Shown: one piece after another, positions 36,092 to 45,664 of the stretch
Layout of the letters: every line of letters begins with the position of its first letter
Position numbering within the stretch: the first letter of the stretch is position 1
Source: Parablautia intestinalis
GTDB taxonomy: Bacteria; Bacillota; Clostridia; Lachnospirales; Lachnospiraceae
DNA length: 64,000 bases
Direction: 5' to 3'
Assembly (NCBI GenBank): GCA_003612395.1
Contig: RAYQ01000012.1
Span: 99,825-163,824 of the forward strand
The notes under the pieces: model-generated
The model's input: only the letters and a program-made list of their open reading frames with translations
What the model was told of the DNA's origin: nothing
Database searches by the model: none
Translations under genes and position numbers: made by a program

Positions 36092-36994
36092 TTAACCGTT
36101 TATCTCGTTAATTTTATTGATGAAATCCTCAATCTGCTTTAACTGTTCCTTATTTTTTCTTGTTTCTCCTTTTTGCATTTCCTTCCTGTAAGCAGATGGC
36201 GACATCTTTTTTATCTGCTTAAATGATTTGGCAAAAACCAGCGGATCCGAATATCCGCATGAAAGTGCAATACTCTCTATCGGAAGGGACGTAAGCTCAA
36301 GAAGCTCCTGTGCTTTTGAAATACGGAAAGTAGTCAAAAACTGCTGGGGAGAGATTCCCATTGCATTTTTAAACAACGTATACAGATAGCTCCTGTTAAT
36401 GCACACATAATCCGCCACATCCGTAACCTTAATCGGATTGCAATAATTGCTTAAAATAAACTCCGTAGCACGCCGCACATAATTATCCGCCTTATCCGCC
36501 TCTCCTTTTTCTTCAATATGCGCGCTTTCCGCAATTAAAGACAGAAATAGCTGGAGCTGTCCATTCCTGCGCAGCTCATTGGCAATTCCAAAGGTATTGT
36601 GCTCCATCATATCTGTAACAGCCTGGTAAAACTCTTCCTCTTTATCAGACTGAAAAACCGGACTTGTTGCAGAAAGGCCCATGGAGCTGATAAGTTCCCT
36701 TGCCATACTTCCATAAAATCCCACCCACACATAAGTCCAGGGATTTTGTTCATCCGCCTGATAAAAGGCAAGCTCCTCCGGCGGAATCAAAAAGCCGCAG
36801 CCCCGTTCCAATAAGTACTCCTTACCGCCAATAGAAAACCGCCCCTTACCGTTTAATATAAAATGGATCAAATAATGAGGTTTAATCGCCGGTCCAAAAC
36901 TATGAAAGGGCTCTGTCCTGGACATTCCACAACAATTTAAAAATAAACTCCCGGTCTTCTTACCGGAAAATTCCAATTGATACGCTTTCTCCAT
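36092..36994 (-). CDS. AraC-family regulator, probably of the galactose genes
   Basis: A 300-residue AraC/XylS protein. The N-terminal cupin-like sensing part (PHYLIHFILNGKGRFSIGG, GCGFLIPPEE) is of the type seen in raffinose/melibiose regulators. The C-terminal ~100 residues carry two helix-turn-helix units (VTDVADYVCINRSYLYTLFK and IESIALSCGYSDPLVFAKSF). The start ATG has GGGGAG seven bases upstream; the frame opens earlier with GTG. It precedes galK on the same strand, so it likely activates galK-galT. Confidence 0.93.
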   Translation of the reverse strand: MEKAYQLEFSGKKTGSLFLNCCGMSRTEPFHSFGPAIKPHYLIHFILNGKGRFSIGGKEYLLERGCGFLIPPEELAFYQADEQNPWTYVWVGFYGSMARELISSMGLSATSPVFQSDKEEEFYQAVTDMMEHNTFGIANELRRNGQLQLFLSLIAESAHIEEKGEADKADNYVRRATEFILSNYCNPIKVTDVADYVCINRSYLYTLFKNAMGISPQQFLTTFRISKAQELLELTSLPIESIALSCGYSDPLVFAKSFKQIKKMSPSAYRKEMQKGETRKNKEQLKQIEDFINKINEING

Positions 36995-37027
36995 TTTTCT
37001 CCCCACGCCCCTGCACAGTATCTATAT

Positions 37028-37062
37028 CAAACGCTGTCACGCTTCGCGAGCCAGCTTATTGA
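37028..37062 (+). repeat. Dispersed intergenic repeat, copy D
   Basis: CAAACGCTGTCACGCTTCGC followed by GAGCCAGCTTATTGA. Close to copies A and C. It lies inside the leader of the AraC gene (opposite strand). A CTGCACAG string just before it (near 37012) echoes the first block of copies A and B. Confidence 0.55.
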
Positions 37063-37070
37063 CTATTAAA

Positions 37071-37099
37071 ATCATACCAATTCCCTAAGGTGAGGTCAA
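37071..37099 (-). promoter_or_regulatory. Promoter of the AraC-family gene
   Basis: TTGACC (37099-37094), 17 bases, TATGAT (37076-37071) on the minus strand, about 77 bases before the start codon. Confidence 0.7.
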
Positions 37100-37115
37100 G
37101 CCTTGCTATACATTC

Positions 37116-37142
37116 GTAACAACATAACGCTGCATTTGTTAC
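37116..37142. repeat. Inverted repeat GTAACAA/TTGTTAC
   Basis: Perfect 7-base arms with a 13-base centre, just upstream of the AraC-gene promoter and between it and the lipoprotein gene. Possible protein binding site; no further support. Confidence 0.35.
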
Positions 37143-37289
37143 TTTTCACAAAGAAAGCCAGAATATATGTTTTGGCAAAATGACAATTGCGCGCCGACTT
37201 TGGATATGCTATTGTTATTAGGGTGTTTATATGGCACCTGCCAGGATAATGTTCCACTAAAGCGTATATTGGGAGGATTGGAGATTTTA

Positions 37290-37961
37290 ATGATTCAAAA
37301 TAAAGCTGTATCTAAAATAAAATTTTTTATTTTTTCCCTTTTTTTATCTGTCATCTTTACCGGATGCGGACCTTCGGAAGAAAAAATTGCACAGGCACAG
37401 GATGCTTACACGGCTCTTACACAGCTGCATAACCAGGTTGTGGAGGCCCATGGTCTTATTGATGATAACTCTCTTGATAAAGAGCTGGTTGCTTTAGCGC
37501 AACAGGTTAAGCAAATCGAAACCTATCATTTAAATGAATTGAAAGATGAAGAAATTGACACGCTTTTGCAGACCATGGATGATTTGACAAAGTCCTATGA
37601 AGAATATTTAAACACCATAAAAACCATCAGGGAGGAGGAAACCGCCGCAATACTTACCGAAATTCCCCTGACCCTTCTAAACAATACGGAAATGACCTTC
37701 CAGACACTGGCCCTTTACAGTAAGGATAGTGTTTCTCACGAAGCAGACGTTTTGGAGGACACCTCCGGGTTTGTTCCCGGGCAATATCTTGCCGGACTTG
37801 TCATTTATAGAGATGTATCCCACACCCCATGGATTTTAAAGCTGGAAAATGCAGAAGGCGCCAGCTATGAGGTGCAGCTGCCTGTAAATACGTATGGAGA
37901 AGACGGGGTTTCCCTCACGCTTACTTATGATTCCGAACAAAATGAAATAAAATGTTCTTGA
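37290..37961 (+). CDS. Lipoprotein of unknown function
   Basis: A 223-residue protein with a lipoprotein signal: basic start MIQNKAVSKIK, hydrophobic FFIFSLFLSVIF and lipobox FTGC. Residues ~25-130 are helical and rich in Glu, Gln and Leu, likely coiled coil; the C-terminal ~80 residues look beta-rich (SYEVQLPVNTYGEDGVSLTL). The open frame begins 41 codons earlier, but GGAG seven bases before this ATG sets the start. I do not recognise a family. It sits alone between the AraC gene and the tRNAs. Confidence 0.75.
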   Translation: MIQNKAVSKIKFFIFSLFLSVIFTGCGPSEEKIAQAQDAYTALTQLHNQVVEAHGLIDDNSLDKELVALAQQVKQIETYHLNELKDEEIDTLLQTMDDLTKSYEEYLNTIKTIREEETAAILTEIPLTLLNNTEMTFQTLALYSKDSVSHEADVLEDTSGFVPGQYLAGLVIYRDVSHTPWILKLENAEGASYEVQLPVNTYGEDGVSLTLTYDSEQNEIKCS

Positions 37962-37987
37962 CAAACCGTACGTCTAAATTGTAGAAT
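37958..37987 (+). promoter_or_regulatory. Promoter of the tRNA pair
   Basis: TTGACA (37958-37963), 18 bases, TAGAAT (37982-37987). The -35 overlaps the stop codon of the lipoprotein gene. It lies 45 bases before the first tRNA. Between the tRNA genes and the VanW gene nothing else is seen. Confidence 0.65.
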
Positions 37988-38031
37988 ATTGCATGTGTTA
38001 TAGACAGGCAGTATCTTAACTGTCAGGAGTT

Positions 38032-38104
<73 letters not shown>

Positions 38105-38127
38105 TTAAAAAATATATTATATCTCAT

Positions 38128-38198
38128 GCGGGTGTAGTTCAATGGTAGAACACCAGCCTTCCAAGCTGGACACGTGGGTTCGATTCCCATCACCCGCT
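38128..38198 (+). tRNA. tRNA-Gly (TCC)
   Basis: A 71-base cloverleaf: acceptor GCGGGTG/CACCCGC with discriminator T, anticodon stem CCAGC/GCTGG with loop CTTCCAA (TCC), and a normal T-arm GTGGG-TTCGATT-CCCAT. It follows tRNA-Phe by 23 bases. CCA is not encoded. Confidence 0.98.
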
Positions 38199-38310
38199 TT
38201 TGTGCTGCCCGCAATTATTAATATTTTATGAAGAGGAATATGCTGGCTGCACTAAAAATCTTTTATGGACGAATTTATTTATTAATTAAGAAAGGATCAC
38301 GGGCATTATT

Positions 38311-39207
38311 ATGAAATTAATTTTTAAATCTGACAAATTGATACAGTTACGGAACCATATTTTAAAAAACAGTTATAAAAAAGTAACTGCCCTGCTCCTG
38401 GCTTTCGCCTGCTGCCTGTCCTGTTTCCTTCCGGCTGCTGCCGCAAATGAAAGCACCCTGGATTACTCTTCTGTGTTTGATCCCAGTTATTACTATAATA
38501 CCTATCCTGATTTACAACAGAGCATTGGAAATGACCCTTCTGCTTTGCTGAAGCATTTTACTACAATTGGCATGAAAGAAGGTCGAAATGGAAGCTCCAC
38601 CTTTCAGATAAAGGCTTATATGCAAAATAATCTTGACCTTCTTCCTGTTTACGGGGTCAAAGACTTAAGCAAATATTATCTTCATTATATTTCTGCAGGT
38701 CGCCAGGAAGGACGTGTTGCTGTATTTAAAAAAGGCGCCGCATTACCTGAAGGTGTACTTTCCTCCTACTCCACTACCTACGACACCACAGAAGATCGGG
38801 CTGTCAATGTGGAACTGGCCGCCGCTCGTATAAACGGCATGGTTATCAAACCGGGAGAAAAGTTTTCTTTCAGCAATTCCATCGGCACAAGAACCATCGC
38901 CAACGGCTATGTAGTGGCCCCTTCCTTTGCCAGTGGGCGGGTCGTTTCCAGTGTAGGCGGCGGTATCTGCCAGGTTTCCTCGACCATTTACGTAGCTATG
39001 CTTCTTGCATACATTGCCCCTACCCAAAGGTATACCCATTCCCTGCCGGTGAGCTACGTTCCTGCAGGGTTAGATGCAGCAATCGTGGAGGGCTATAAGG
39101 ATCTGACCTTTACCAATAACTTTGATTATTCTATTGTCATAAACGCAACTACCCAAAACGGTGTGCTTACAGTAAGCTTTCTAAAGCAGGCTGAGCAGGT
39201 ACAGTAA
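38311..39207 (+). CDS. Secreted VanW-family protein with N-terminal repeat modules
   Basis: A 298-residue exported protein. The signal segment is LLLAFACCLSCFLPAAAANE, ending near residue 46. Residues ~50-145 hold two copies of a ~45-residue module (DPSYYYNTYPDLQQSIG, HFTTIGMKEGR and again HYISAGRQEGR). The C-terminal VanW domain has PGEKFSFSNSIG, VGGGICQVSSTIY and GLDAAIVEGYKDL. VanW proteins occur in vancomycin-resistance clusters but mostly, as here, outside them; function is unknown, probably at the cell wall. No van genes are nearby. Confidence 0.9.
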   Translation: MKLIFKSDKLIQLRNHILKNSYKKVTALLLAFACCLSCFLPAAAANESTLDYSSVFDPSYYYNTYPDLQQSIGNDPSALLKHFTTIGMKEGRNGSSTFQIKAYMQNNLDLLPVYGVKDLSKYYLHYISAGRQEGRVAVFKKGAALPEGVLSSYSTTYDTTEDRAVNVELAAARINGMVIKPGEKFSFSNSIGTRTIANGYVVAPSFASGRVVSSVGGGICQVSSTIYVAMLLAYIAPTQRYTHSLPVSYVPAGLDAAIVEGYKDLTFTNNFDYSIVINATTQNGVLTVSFLKQAEQVQ

Positions 39208-39262
39208 GTTTAAATGAATGGCAAACCTCATCTCCTGAGCCGGTTTTAAATGAATTTTACAG

Positions 39263-40898
<1,636 letters not shown>

Positions 40899-40905
40899 CA
40901 TCAAG

Positions 40906-40965
40906 CGCGGGTTTGCATCAGAGTCATAGCTCAAAATCCCAGAGCCGAATTTAAGATTTGGCCCA
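40906..40965 (+). repeat. Dispersed leader repeat, copy E
   Basis: About 60 bases sharing roughly three quarters of positions with 56174-56235: CGGGTTTG, a GAG-C-T middle, CAGAGCC(G/A)AATTT and ATTTGGC. The end can fold as GCCGAATTT/AGATTTGGC with G-T pairs. Both copies lie in leaders of plus-strand genes. Confidence 0.6.
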
Positions 40966-40988
40966 CCGCCTATACAGAGAAAGGAAGC

Positions 40989-42122
40989 ATGGTTATTAAG
41001 ATGACTGAAAACAAAAACCTGACCTATTTCCCCTGGCAGGAAACAAAATGTAAAATTCATGGCAGAACAGATGAAACGCAAAATCCCCTTCCCCTGTTCT
41101 GGAACGGGAGCGCGGTGGAAGTAAACGTTACAGGGACCGAACTCTGGATTGATCTCGAGGTGGATTTTTCTGTTCATGAGCCCTGGGCGGGCCTTTCTTT
41201 AAACGGCGCCTTCATCAGCAGACAAATGCTCATGGCAGGGCGCTATAAGCTGTGTCTGTTCCGTAACATGAACACGGATACCATAAAGAATGTGCGGTTT
41301 TTTAGGGAGCTGCAGGCAATGAGCGAGGACAATGCCAATCATTTACTTGTTCATGGCTTTTATTCGGACGGCTCCTTTTCCTCCGTTCCTGACAGAACCT
41401 ATAAGCTTGAATTTGTCGGCGACAGTATTACCTCAGGCGAGGGAACCTACGGCGCTAAAAAAGAAGAAGACTGGGTGCCCATGTTTATGAGCTCCAGTAG
41501 AAATTATGCCGTAATGGTTTCAGAAGCTTTAGATGCGGATTATCGGCTGCTTTCCCAGGGCGGATGGGGCGTTTTCTGCAGCTGGGATAATAAGCCCTAC
41601 GAAAATCTTCCTTCCTGCTATGAAAAAATATGCGGACTGTTAAAAGGGGAAACCAATGAGAAATTAGGCGCTTTAAAGCCCTATGATTTTTCCTCCTGGC
41701 AGCCGGACGCCGTTATTATTAATCTGGGTACAAATGATGCCAGCGCTTTTCATCAGCCGGCATGGCATGATCCTGTAACCGGAGAGTCCTTTAAGCAACA
41801 CCTGCTGCCAAATGGCTCATATGATCCCTCAGATCTTGACCGTCTAAAGCTGGCCATTATCCATTTTCTTGCTCTCATCCGTAGAAACAATTCCGGTGCT
41901 TTCATTGTATGGGCATATGGAATGGCCGACTATGAATTGACGCTTCCTATTACGGAAGCCATAAGTGAGTACTGCAGACAGTCAAAAGATAAGAAGGTAT
42001 CCTTCCTGCAGCTCCCTGCCACAACCGATGAGACCGTGGGCTCCAGATGCCATCCCGGCCCCAAAGCTCACGAACGATCAGCAAAAATACTGGCAGAATA
42101 CCTAAAATCATTATTGTCGTAA
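40989..42122 (+). CDS. SGNH acetylesterase with N-terminal beta domain (CE2-like)
   Basis: A 377-residue protein. Residues ~10-135 form a beta-sandwich-like domain (SAVEVNVTGTELWIDLEVDF). The SGNH part has FVGDSITSGEG with S146, NLGTNDAS, and SRCHPGPKAH with the catalytic His. N-terminal jelly-roll plus C-terminal SGNH is the CE2 layout. In Roseburia a CE2 and a CE17 esterase together remove all acetyl groups from mannan oligosaccharides; the other SGNH gene is in the mannan operon 35 kb away. No signal peptide. Start uncertain: AAAGGA is three bases from the first ATG and far from the fifth codon. Confidence 0.82.
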   Translation: MVIKMTENKNLTYFPWQETKCKIHGRTDETQNPLPLFWNGSAVEVNVTGTELWIDLEVDFSVHEPWAGLSLNGAFISRQMLMAGRYKLCLFRNMNTDTIKNVRFFRELQAMSEDNANHLLVHGFYSDGSFSSVPDRTYKLEFVGDSITSGEGTYGAKKEEDWVPMFMSSSRNYAVMVSEALDADYRLLSQGGWGVFCSWDNKPYENLPSCYEKICGLLKGETNEKLGALKPYDFSSWQPDAVIINLGTNDASAFHQPAWHDPVTGESFKQHLLPNGSYDPSDLDRLKLAIIHFLALIRRNNSGAFIVWAYGMADYELTLPITEAISEYCRQSKDKKVSFLQLPATTDETVGSRCHPGPKAHERSAKILAEYLKSLLS

Positions 42123-42140
42123 ATATACCTTTAAAAAGAC

Positions 42141-42168
42141 TGTCATAAAATACATACCATATATGACA
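42141..42168. terminator. Hairpin between the convergent esterase and glycerate kinase genes
   Basis: TGTCATA (42141-42147) and TATGACA (42162-42168). On the minus strand it is followed by GTCTTTTT, so it may end the glycerate kinase transcript. Confidence 0.45.
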
Positions 42169-42195
42169 TTTGAGCTTTGTAAGCTTTTGAACAAA

Positions 42196-43425
42196 TTAGC
42201 CGTTATTTTTACACAGCAGCACTGTCACATCATTTACATTGGTTCCTGTGGGGCCGGTTATCACCAGACCGTCTACTTTTTTAAGGGCGTGGTAGGAATC
42301 GTTATTTAGTAGCGTTTCCTCCACATCAACCCTTGCTTCTTTCAGCTTAATAACGGTTTCTCCGTCCACAATGCCCCCTGCCGCATCCGTAGGGCCGTCC
42401 GTACCGTCCGATCCTATGGAAAAAAGCAGGACATCTTTTTGCCCCGCCAATTCTCTGGCGGCATAAAGGGCCAGCTCCTGATTGCGCCCGCCTAATCCCT
42501 TTCCCGTTACCTTTACTACAGTCTCACCGCCAGCGATAATGGCAAAAGGCCCTTCATAATTTCTATGCTCCTTAGAAGCAATCCATTTTCCTGCCTCTCT
42601 TGCCTCGCACTGCATAGAGGTTGTAAGGATATGAGGCTCATATCCCAATTCGGCCGCATGCACGGCCGCCGCCTTGCAAAGCTCGCTAACGCTTCCCACC
42701 ACATGGTTTTCAACACATGACTTTTCGCAAGGCTTACTGTCCCGTAAAATCTTTTCCACTTTTTCCTCCATGGTCAGATTGTACTTTTCAACAATATGCC
42801 TTACGTTTTCCACTGTCGAAGTGTCAGGATATGTTAGACCCGAGGCAATCATATCCTCATTCTCGCCAATGATATCGGAAAGAATAACAGAGTATGCCCT
42901 GGCCCCATGAATAAATCCCGCCAGCTTTCCCCCTTTGATAGCGGACAATTTCTTTCTGATCACATTGATTTCCGTAATTGCGGCCCCGCAAAAGAGAAGC
43001 TGCTGCGTTACCTTCTGTATATCCGAAAGCGAAAGCCCTTCCGCAGGCGCCTCCACCAGGGCCGAGCCTCCTCCCGACAGCAGGAAAAGAACCGTATCCT
43101 CCTTTGAAGCTTCTCCCAACAGACCTGTCACCTTATGAGCACCCAAAACAGAATTTTCATCCGGCGTAGGATGGCCGGATTCTACAATTTCAAACCTGTT
43201 AAGCATTCCTTTTGAATGCCCGTATTTGGTCACCACAACGCCTCTTTCCAGGCGTTCCCCCAAAAAATCCGCTGCGGTCTTCGCCATCACCCACGCGGCC
43301 TTACCGATTGCCGCCACATAAACCCTGCCTGCGATCTTAAGCGCCTTCAGAGAATTCTTCACCGCCGAATCTGGCATACAGTCGGCAATCGTTTTTTCAA
43401 TTATTTTATAAGCATCCGCACGCAT
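42196..43425 (-). CDS. Glycerate 2-kinase, MOFRL family
   Basis: A 409-residue protein with the DUF4147 N-terminal and MOFRL C-terminal parts: AIGKAAWVMAKTA, FLLSGGGSALVEAP, NVIRKKLSAIKGGKLA and SIGSDGTDGPTDAAGG. This family phosphorylates D-glycerate to 2-phosphoglycerate, in some members also hydroxypyruvate reduction. It follows the Dabb gene by three bases and is read with it. The pathway supplying glycerate (sugar acid breakdown or serine) is not in the window. Confidence 0.92.
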   Translation of the reverse strand: MRADAYKIIEKTIADCMPDSAVKNSLKALKIAGRVYVAAIGKAAWVMAKTAADFLGERLERGVVVTKYGHSKGMLNRFEIVESGHPTPDENSVLGAHKVTGLLGEASKEDTVLFLLSGGGSALVEAPAEGLSLSDIQKVTQQLLFCGAAITEINVIRKKLSAIKGGKLAGFIHGARAYSVILSDIIGENEDMIASGLTYPDTSTVENVRHIVEKYNLTMEEKVEKILRDSKPCEKSCVENHVVGSVSELCKAAAVHAAELGYEPHILTTSMQCEAREAGKWIASKEHRNYEGPFAIIAGGETVVKVTGKGLGGRNQELALYAARELAGQKDVLLFSIGSDGTDGPTDAAGGIVDGETVIKLKEARVDVEETLLNNDSYHALKKVDGLVITGPTGTNVNDVTVLLCKNNG

Positions 43426-43428
43426 TAT

Positions 43429-43731
43429 TTATCCCTCAAAATCCATACATACCCTGCTTTTCACAAAAGGCCTGACCTTACCGTCCGCCACCGCCACATG
43501 CAGCGGATGACCTGCATACGTCTTAAGGGCCTCCTCATCCGTAAATTCCGAATACAGCATCATATCTGCATTGGAGGATGCCAGATACTGCGTCTGTACA
43601 TGAATTTTTATAAGACCTGGTATCTGTCCTGCAAGGCCTTCAAGCCCCGCCTTCACATCTTTCTTAATCCCTGCCTTTTCCTCCTGCGAAAATTCATCCT
43701 TAAGCTGCCACAAAATAATATGTTTTACCAT
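43429..43731 (-). CDS. Dabb (stress-responsive alpha/beta barrel) domain protein
   Basis: A 100-residue single-domain protein: MVKHIILWQLKDEFSQEE at the start, LYSEFTDEEALKTYAGHPLHV in the middle and KSRVCMDFEG at the end are the Dabb pattern. It forms a ferredoxin-like dimer; functions vary and are mostly unknown. It lies directly before glycerate kinase. A promoter is seen about 100 bases upstream. Confidence 0.92.
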   Translation of the reverse strand: MVKHIILWQLKDEFSQEEKAGIKKDVKAGLEGLAGQIPGLIKIHVQTQYLASSNADMMLYSEFTDEEALKTYAGHPLHVAVADGKVRPFVKSRVCMDFEG

Positions 43732-43821
43732 AACCTAAATCCCTCCGTCTAAAATCACAATATATATTTATTTTCTCTGTTCCAAAGTCCGCCGGTAAGC
43801 AGCCGGTTTTCTGTTTACCGT

Positions 43822-43851
43822 ATAATAAACCATCTTTTATCTAAAGTCCAA
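43822..43851 (-). promoter_or_regulatory. Promoter of the Dabb-glycerate kinase unit
   Basis: TTGGAC (43851-43846), 18 bases, TATTAT (43827-43822) on the minus strand, about 90 bases before the Dabb start codon. Confidence 0.45.
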
Positions 43852-43876
43852 ACCTCTTATCACACGGCTTCGAAAA

Positions 43877-45664
43877 TTATGCAATCGCGAACTGGCTGTT
43901 ATAAAGCTGTGCATAGAATCCTTTCTTTGCCAGCAGCTCCCTGTGGCTTCCCTGCTCGATAATATGGCCGTCTTTCATAACAAGAATCACATCCGCATTT
44001 TGGATTGTGGACAGCCTGTGTGCGACAATAAAGCTGGTTCTCCCCTCCATCATCGTTGCAAACGCTTTCTGAATCCTGATTTCCGTCCTGGTATCGATGG
44101 AGGAGGTTGCCTCATCCAGTATCAGCATAGGCGGCAGGCTGAGCATAACCCTTGTGATGCACAGCAGCTGCTTCTGCCCTCCGGATAAGCTTCCCCCGTC
44201 CTCCCCGATTACCGTTTCATATCCGTTGGGAAGCCTCTTGATAAAGCTATGGGCATGGGACGCTTTGGCGGCCGCTACCACTTCCTCCTTTGTGGCGTCC
44301 GGTTTTCCCACCACAATATTATCCCATATAGTTCCTCTCTTTAACCAGGTGTCCTGCAAAACCATGCCGTAAGAGGTCCTTAAGGATTTCCGGGTAATAT
44401 TCCGGACTCCATTGCCGTCCACTGAGATACTGCCCTCATCTACATCATAAAACCGCATCAAAAGATTGATAATGGTAGTCTTTCCGCAGCCGGTAGGTCC
44501 TACAATTGCAATTCTCTGCCCCGGCTCCACCTTTAAATTTAAATTTTCTATCAGTTTTTTATCAGGTACATAGGAAAAAGAAACATCCTTAAGCTGCACA
44601 TTGCCCTTAACATCCTTAAGCACCACGGCATCAGCCTTATCCGGTACCTGGGCCTCCTCCTCAATCAGCTCAAAAATACGTGCCGCACAGGCAAGAGCAT
44701 TTTGAAGCTCCGTAATCACCCCTGATATTTCGTTAAAAGGCTTGGTATACTGGTTCGCATAGGAAAGAAAGCAGGTAAGCTGTCCAACACTGAGCCTTCC
44801 GCCAAGCACTGCAAAAGCGCCGGTAAGGCCTACACCGGTATATACCACACTGTTTACAAACCGGGTACAGGGATTGGTCAGGGAAGAAAAGAAAATTGCG
44901 CGCAGAGAACACTTCTCCAGCCTGCCGTTGATCTCGTCAAATTTTTCCAGAATCTTCCCTTCCCTGTTAAAGGACTGTACTACCTTCTGGTTGCCAATCA
45001 TTTCATTGATAAGAGCCGTCTGCTCTCCCCTGGTCTCTGATTGCAGCTTAAACATACGAAAGGTTTTTTTCGCTATAAAGCTTGCTACAAACAATGACAC
45101 CGGCGTAATAATCACCACCACGGCCGTGATTCCCACATTCACCGAGAGCATAAAGCCCAAAGTCCCCAGAATTGTAACCACCCCTGTAAACAGCTGGGTA
45201 AATCCAATCAAAAGGCCGTCTGCAAACTGATCCACATCTGCGACTACCCTGCTCACGATATCCCCGTGGGCATGGGCATCCAGATATTTAAGCGGGAGCT
45301 CCTCTATTCTCCGGAACGCCTTTTTTCTGATATCCTGAATAATATTATAAACAAGCTGGTTATTGCAGATATTCATAATCCACTGTGCAATTGCCGTCAG
45401 CGCTACTACAACCGCCATTTTTTTTAAGATACCGAATAACCCTGCCCAAATCATTGTCACATCTACGCTCAGCTCAGACGGGTCAAAGATATAGGCAATC
45501 CTGTCCACCGCATCCCCTGTCAAAATCGGCAGATACAAAGTAAGTACCACGGAAATAACAGCCATCAAAATTGTGAGAGTCATCAAAAATCCATAGGGCT
45601 TAATGTATCTTAACACCTTAATGAGGGTCTCCTTTTGCTTTGTGTTTCTGTTGTCCCCTTTCAT
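43877..45664 (-). CDS. ABC exporter half-transporter, canonical ATPase partner
   Basis: A 595-residue type IV ABC exporter: six membrane helices to ~residue 330, then an ATPase with Walker A GPTGCGKTT, signature LSGGQKQ, Walker B MLILDEATS with the catalytic Glu, and the switch His in VAHRLST. All catalytic residues are intact, unlike its partner upstream. It overlaps the partner by four bases (ATGA). The pair forms a heterodimer of the TM287/288 or LmrCD type, exporting drugs, lipids or peptides. Confidence 0.93.
   Translation of the reverse strand: MKGDNRNTKQKETLIKVLRYIKPYGFLMTLTILMAVISVVLTLYLPILTGDAVDRIAYIFDPSELSVDVTMIWAGLFGILKKMAVVVALTAIAQWIMNICNNQLVYNIIQDIRKKAFRRIEELPLKYLDAHAHGDIVSRVVADVDQFADGLLIGFTQLFTGVVTILGTLGFMLSVNVGITAVVVIITPVSLFVASFIAKKTFRMFKLQSETRGEQTALINEMIGNQKVVQSFNREGKILEKFDEINGRLEKCSLRAIFFSSLTNPCTRFVNSVVYTGVGLTGAFAVLGGRLSVGQLTCFLSYANQYTKPFNEISGVITELQNALACAARIFELIEEEAQVPDKADAVVLKDVKGNVQLKDVSFSYVPDKKLIENLNLKVEPGQRIAIVGPTGCGKTTIINLLMRFYDVDEGSISVDGNGVRNITRKSLRTSYGMVLQDTWLKRGTIWDNIVVGKPDATKEEVVAAAKASHAHSFIKRLPNGYETVIGEDGGSLSGGQKQLLCITRVMLSLPPMLILDEATSSIDTRTEIRIQKAFATMMEGRTSFIVAHRLSTIQNADVILVMKDGHIIEQGSHRELLAKKGFYAQLYNSQFAIA

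Noticed and set aside
38311..39207. Vancomycin resistance locus
   Set aside because: Only a VanW-domain protein is present; no vanHAX, vanRS or vanY genes are nearby.
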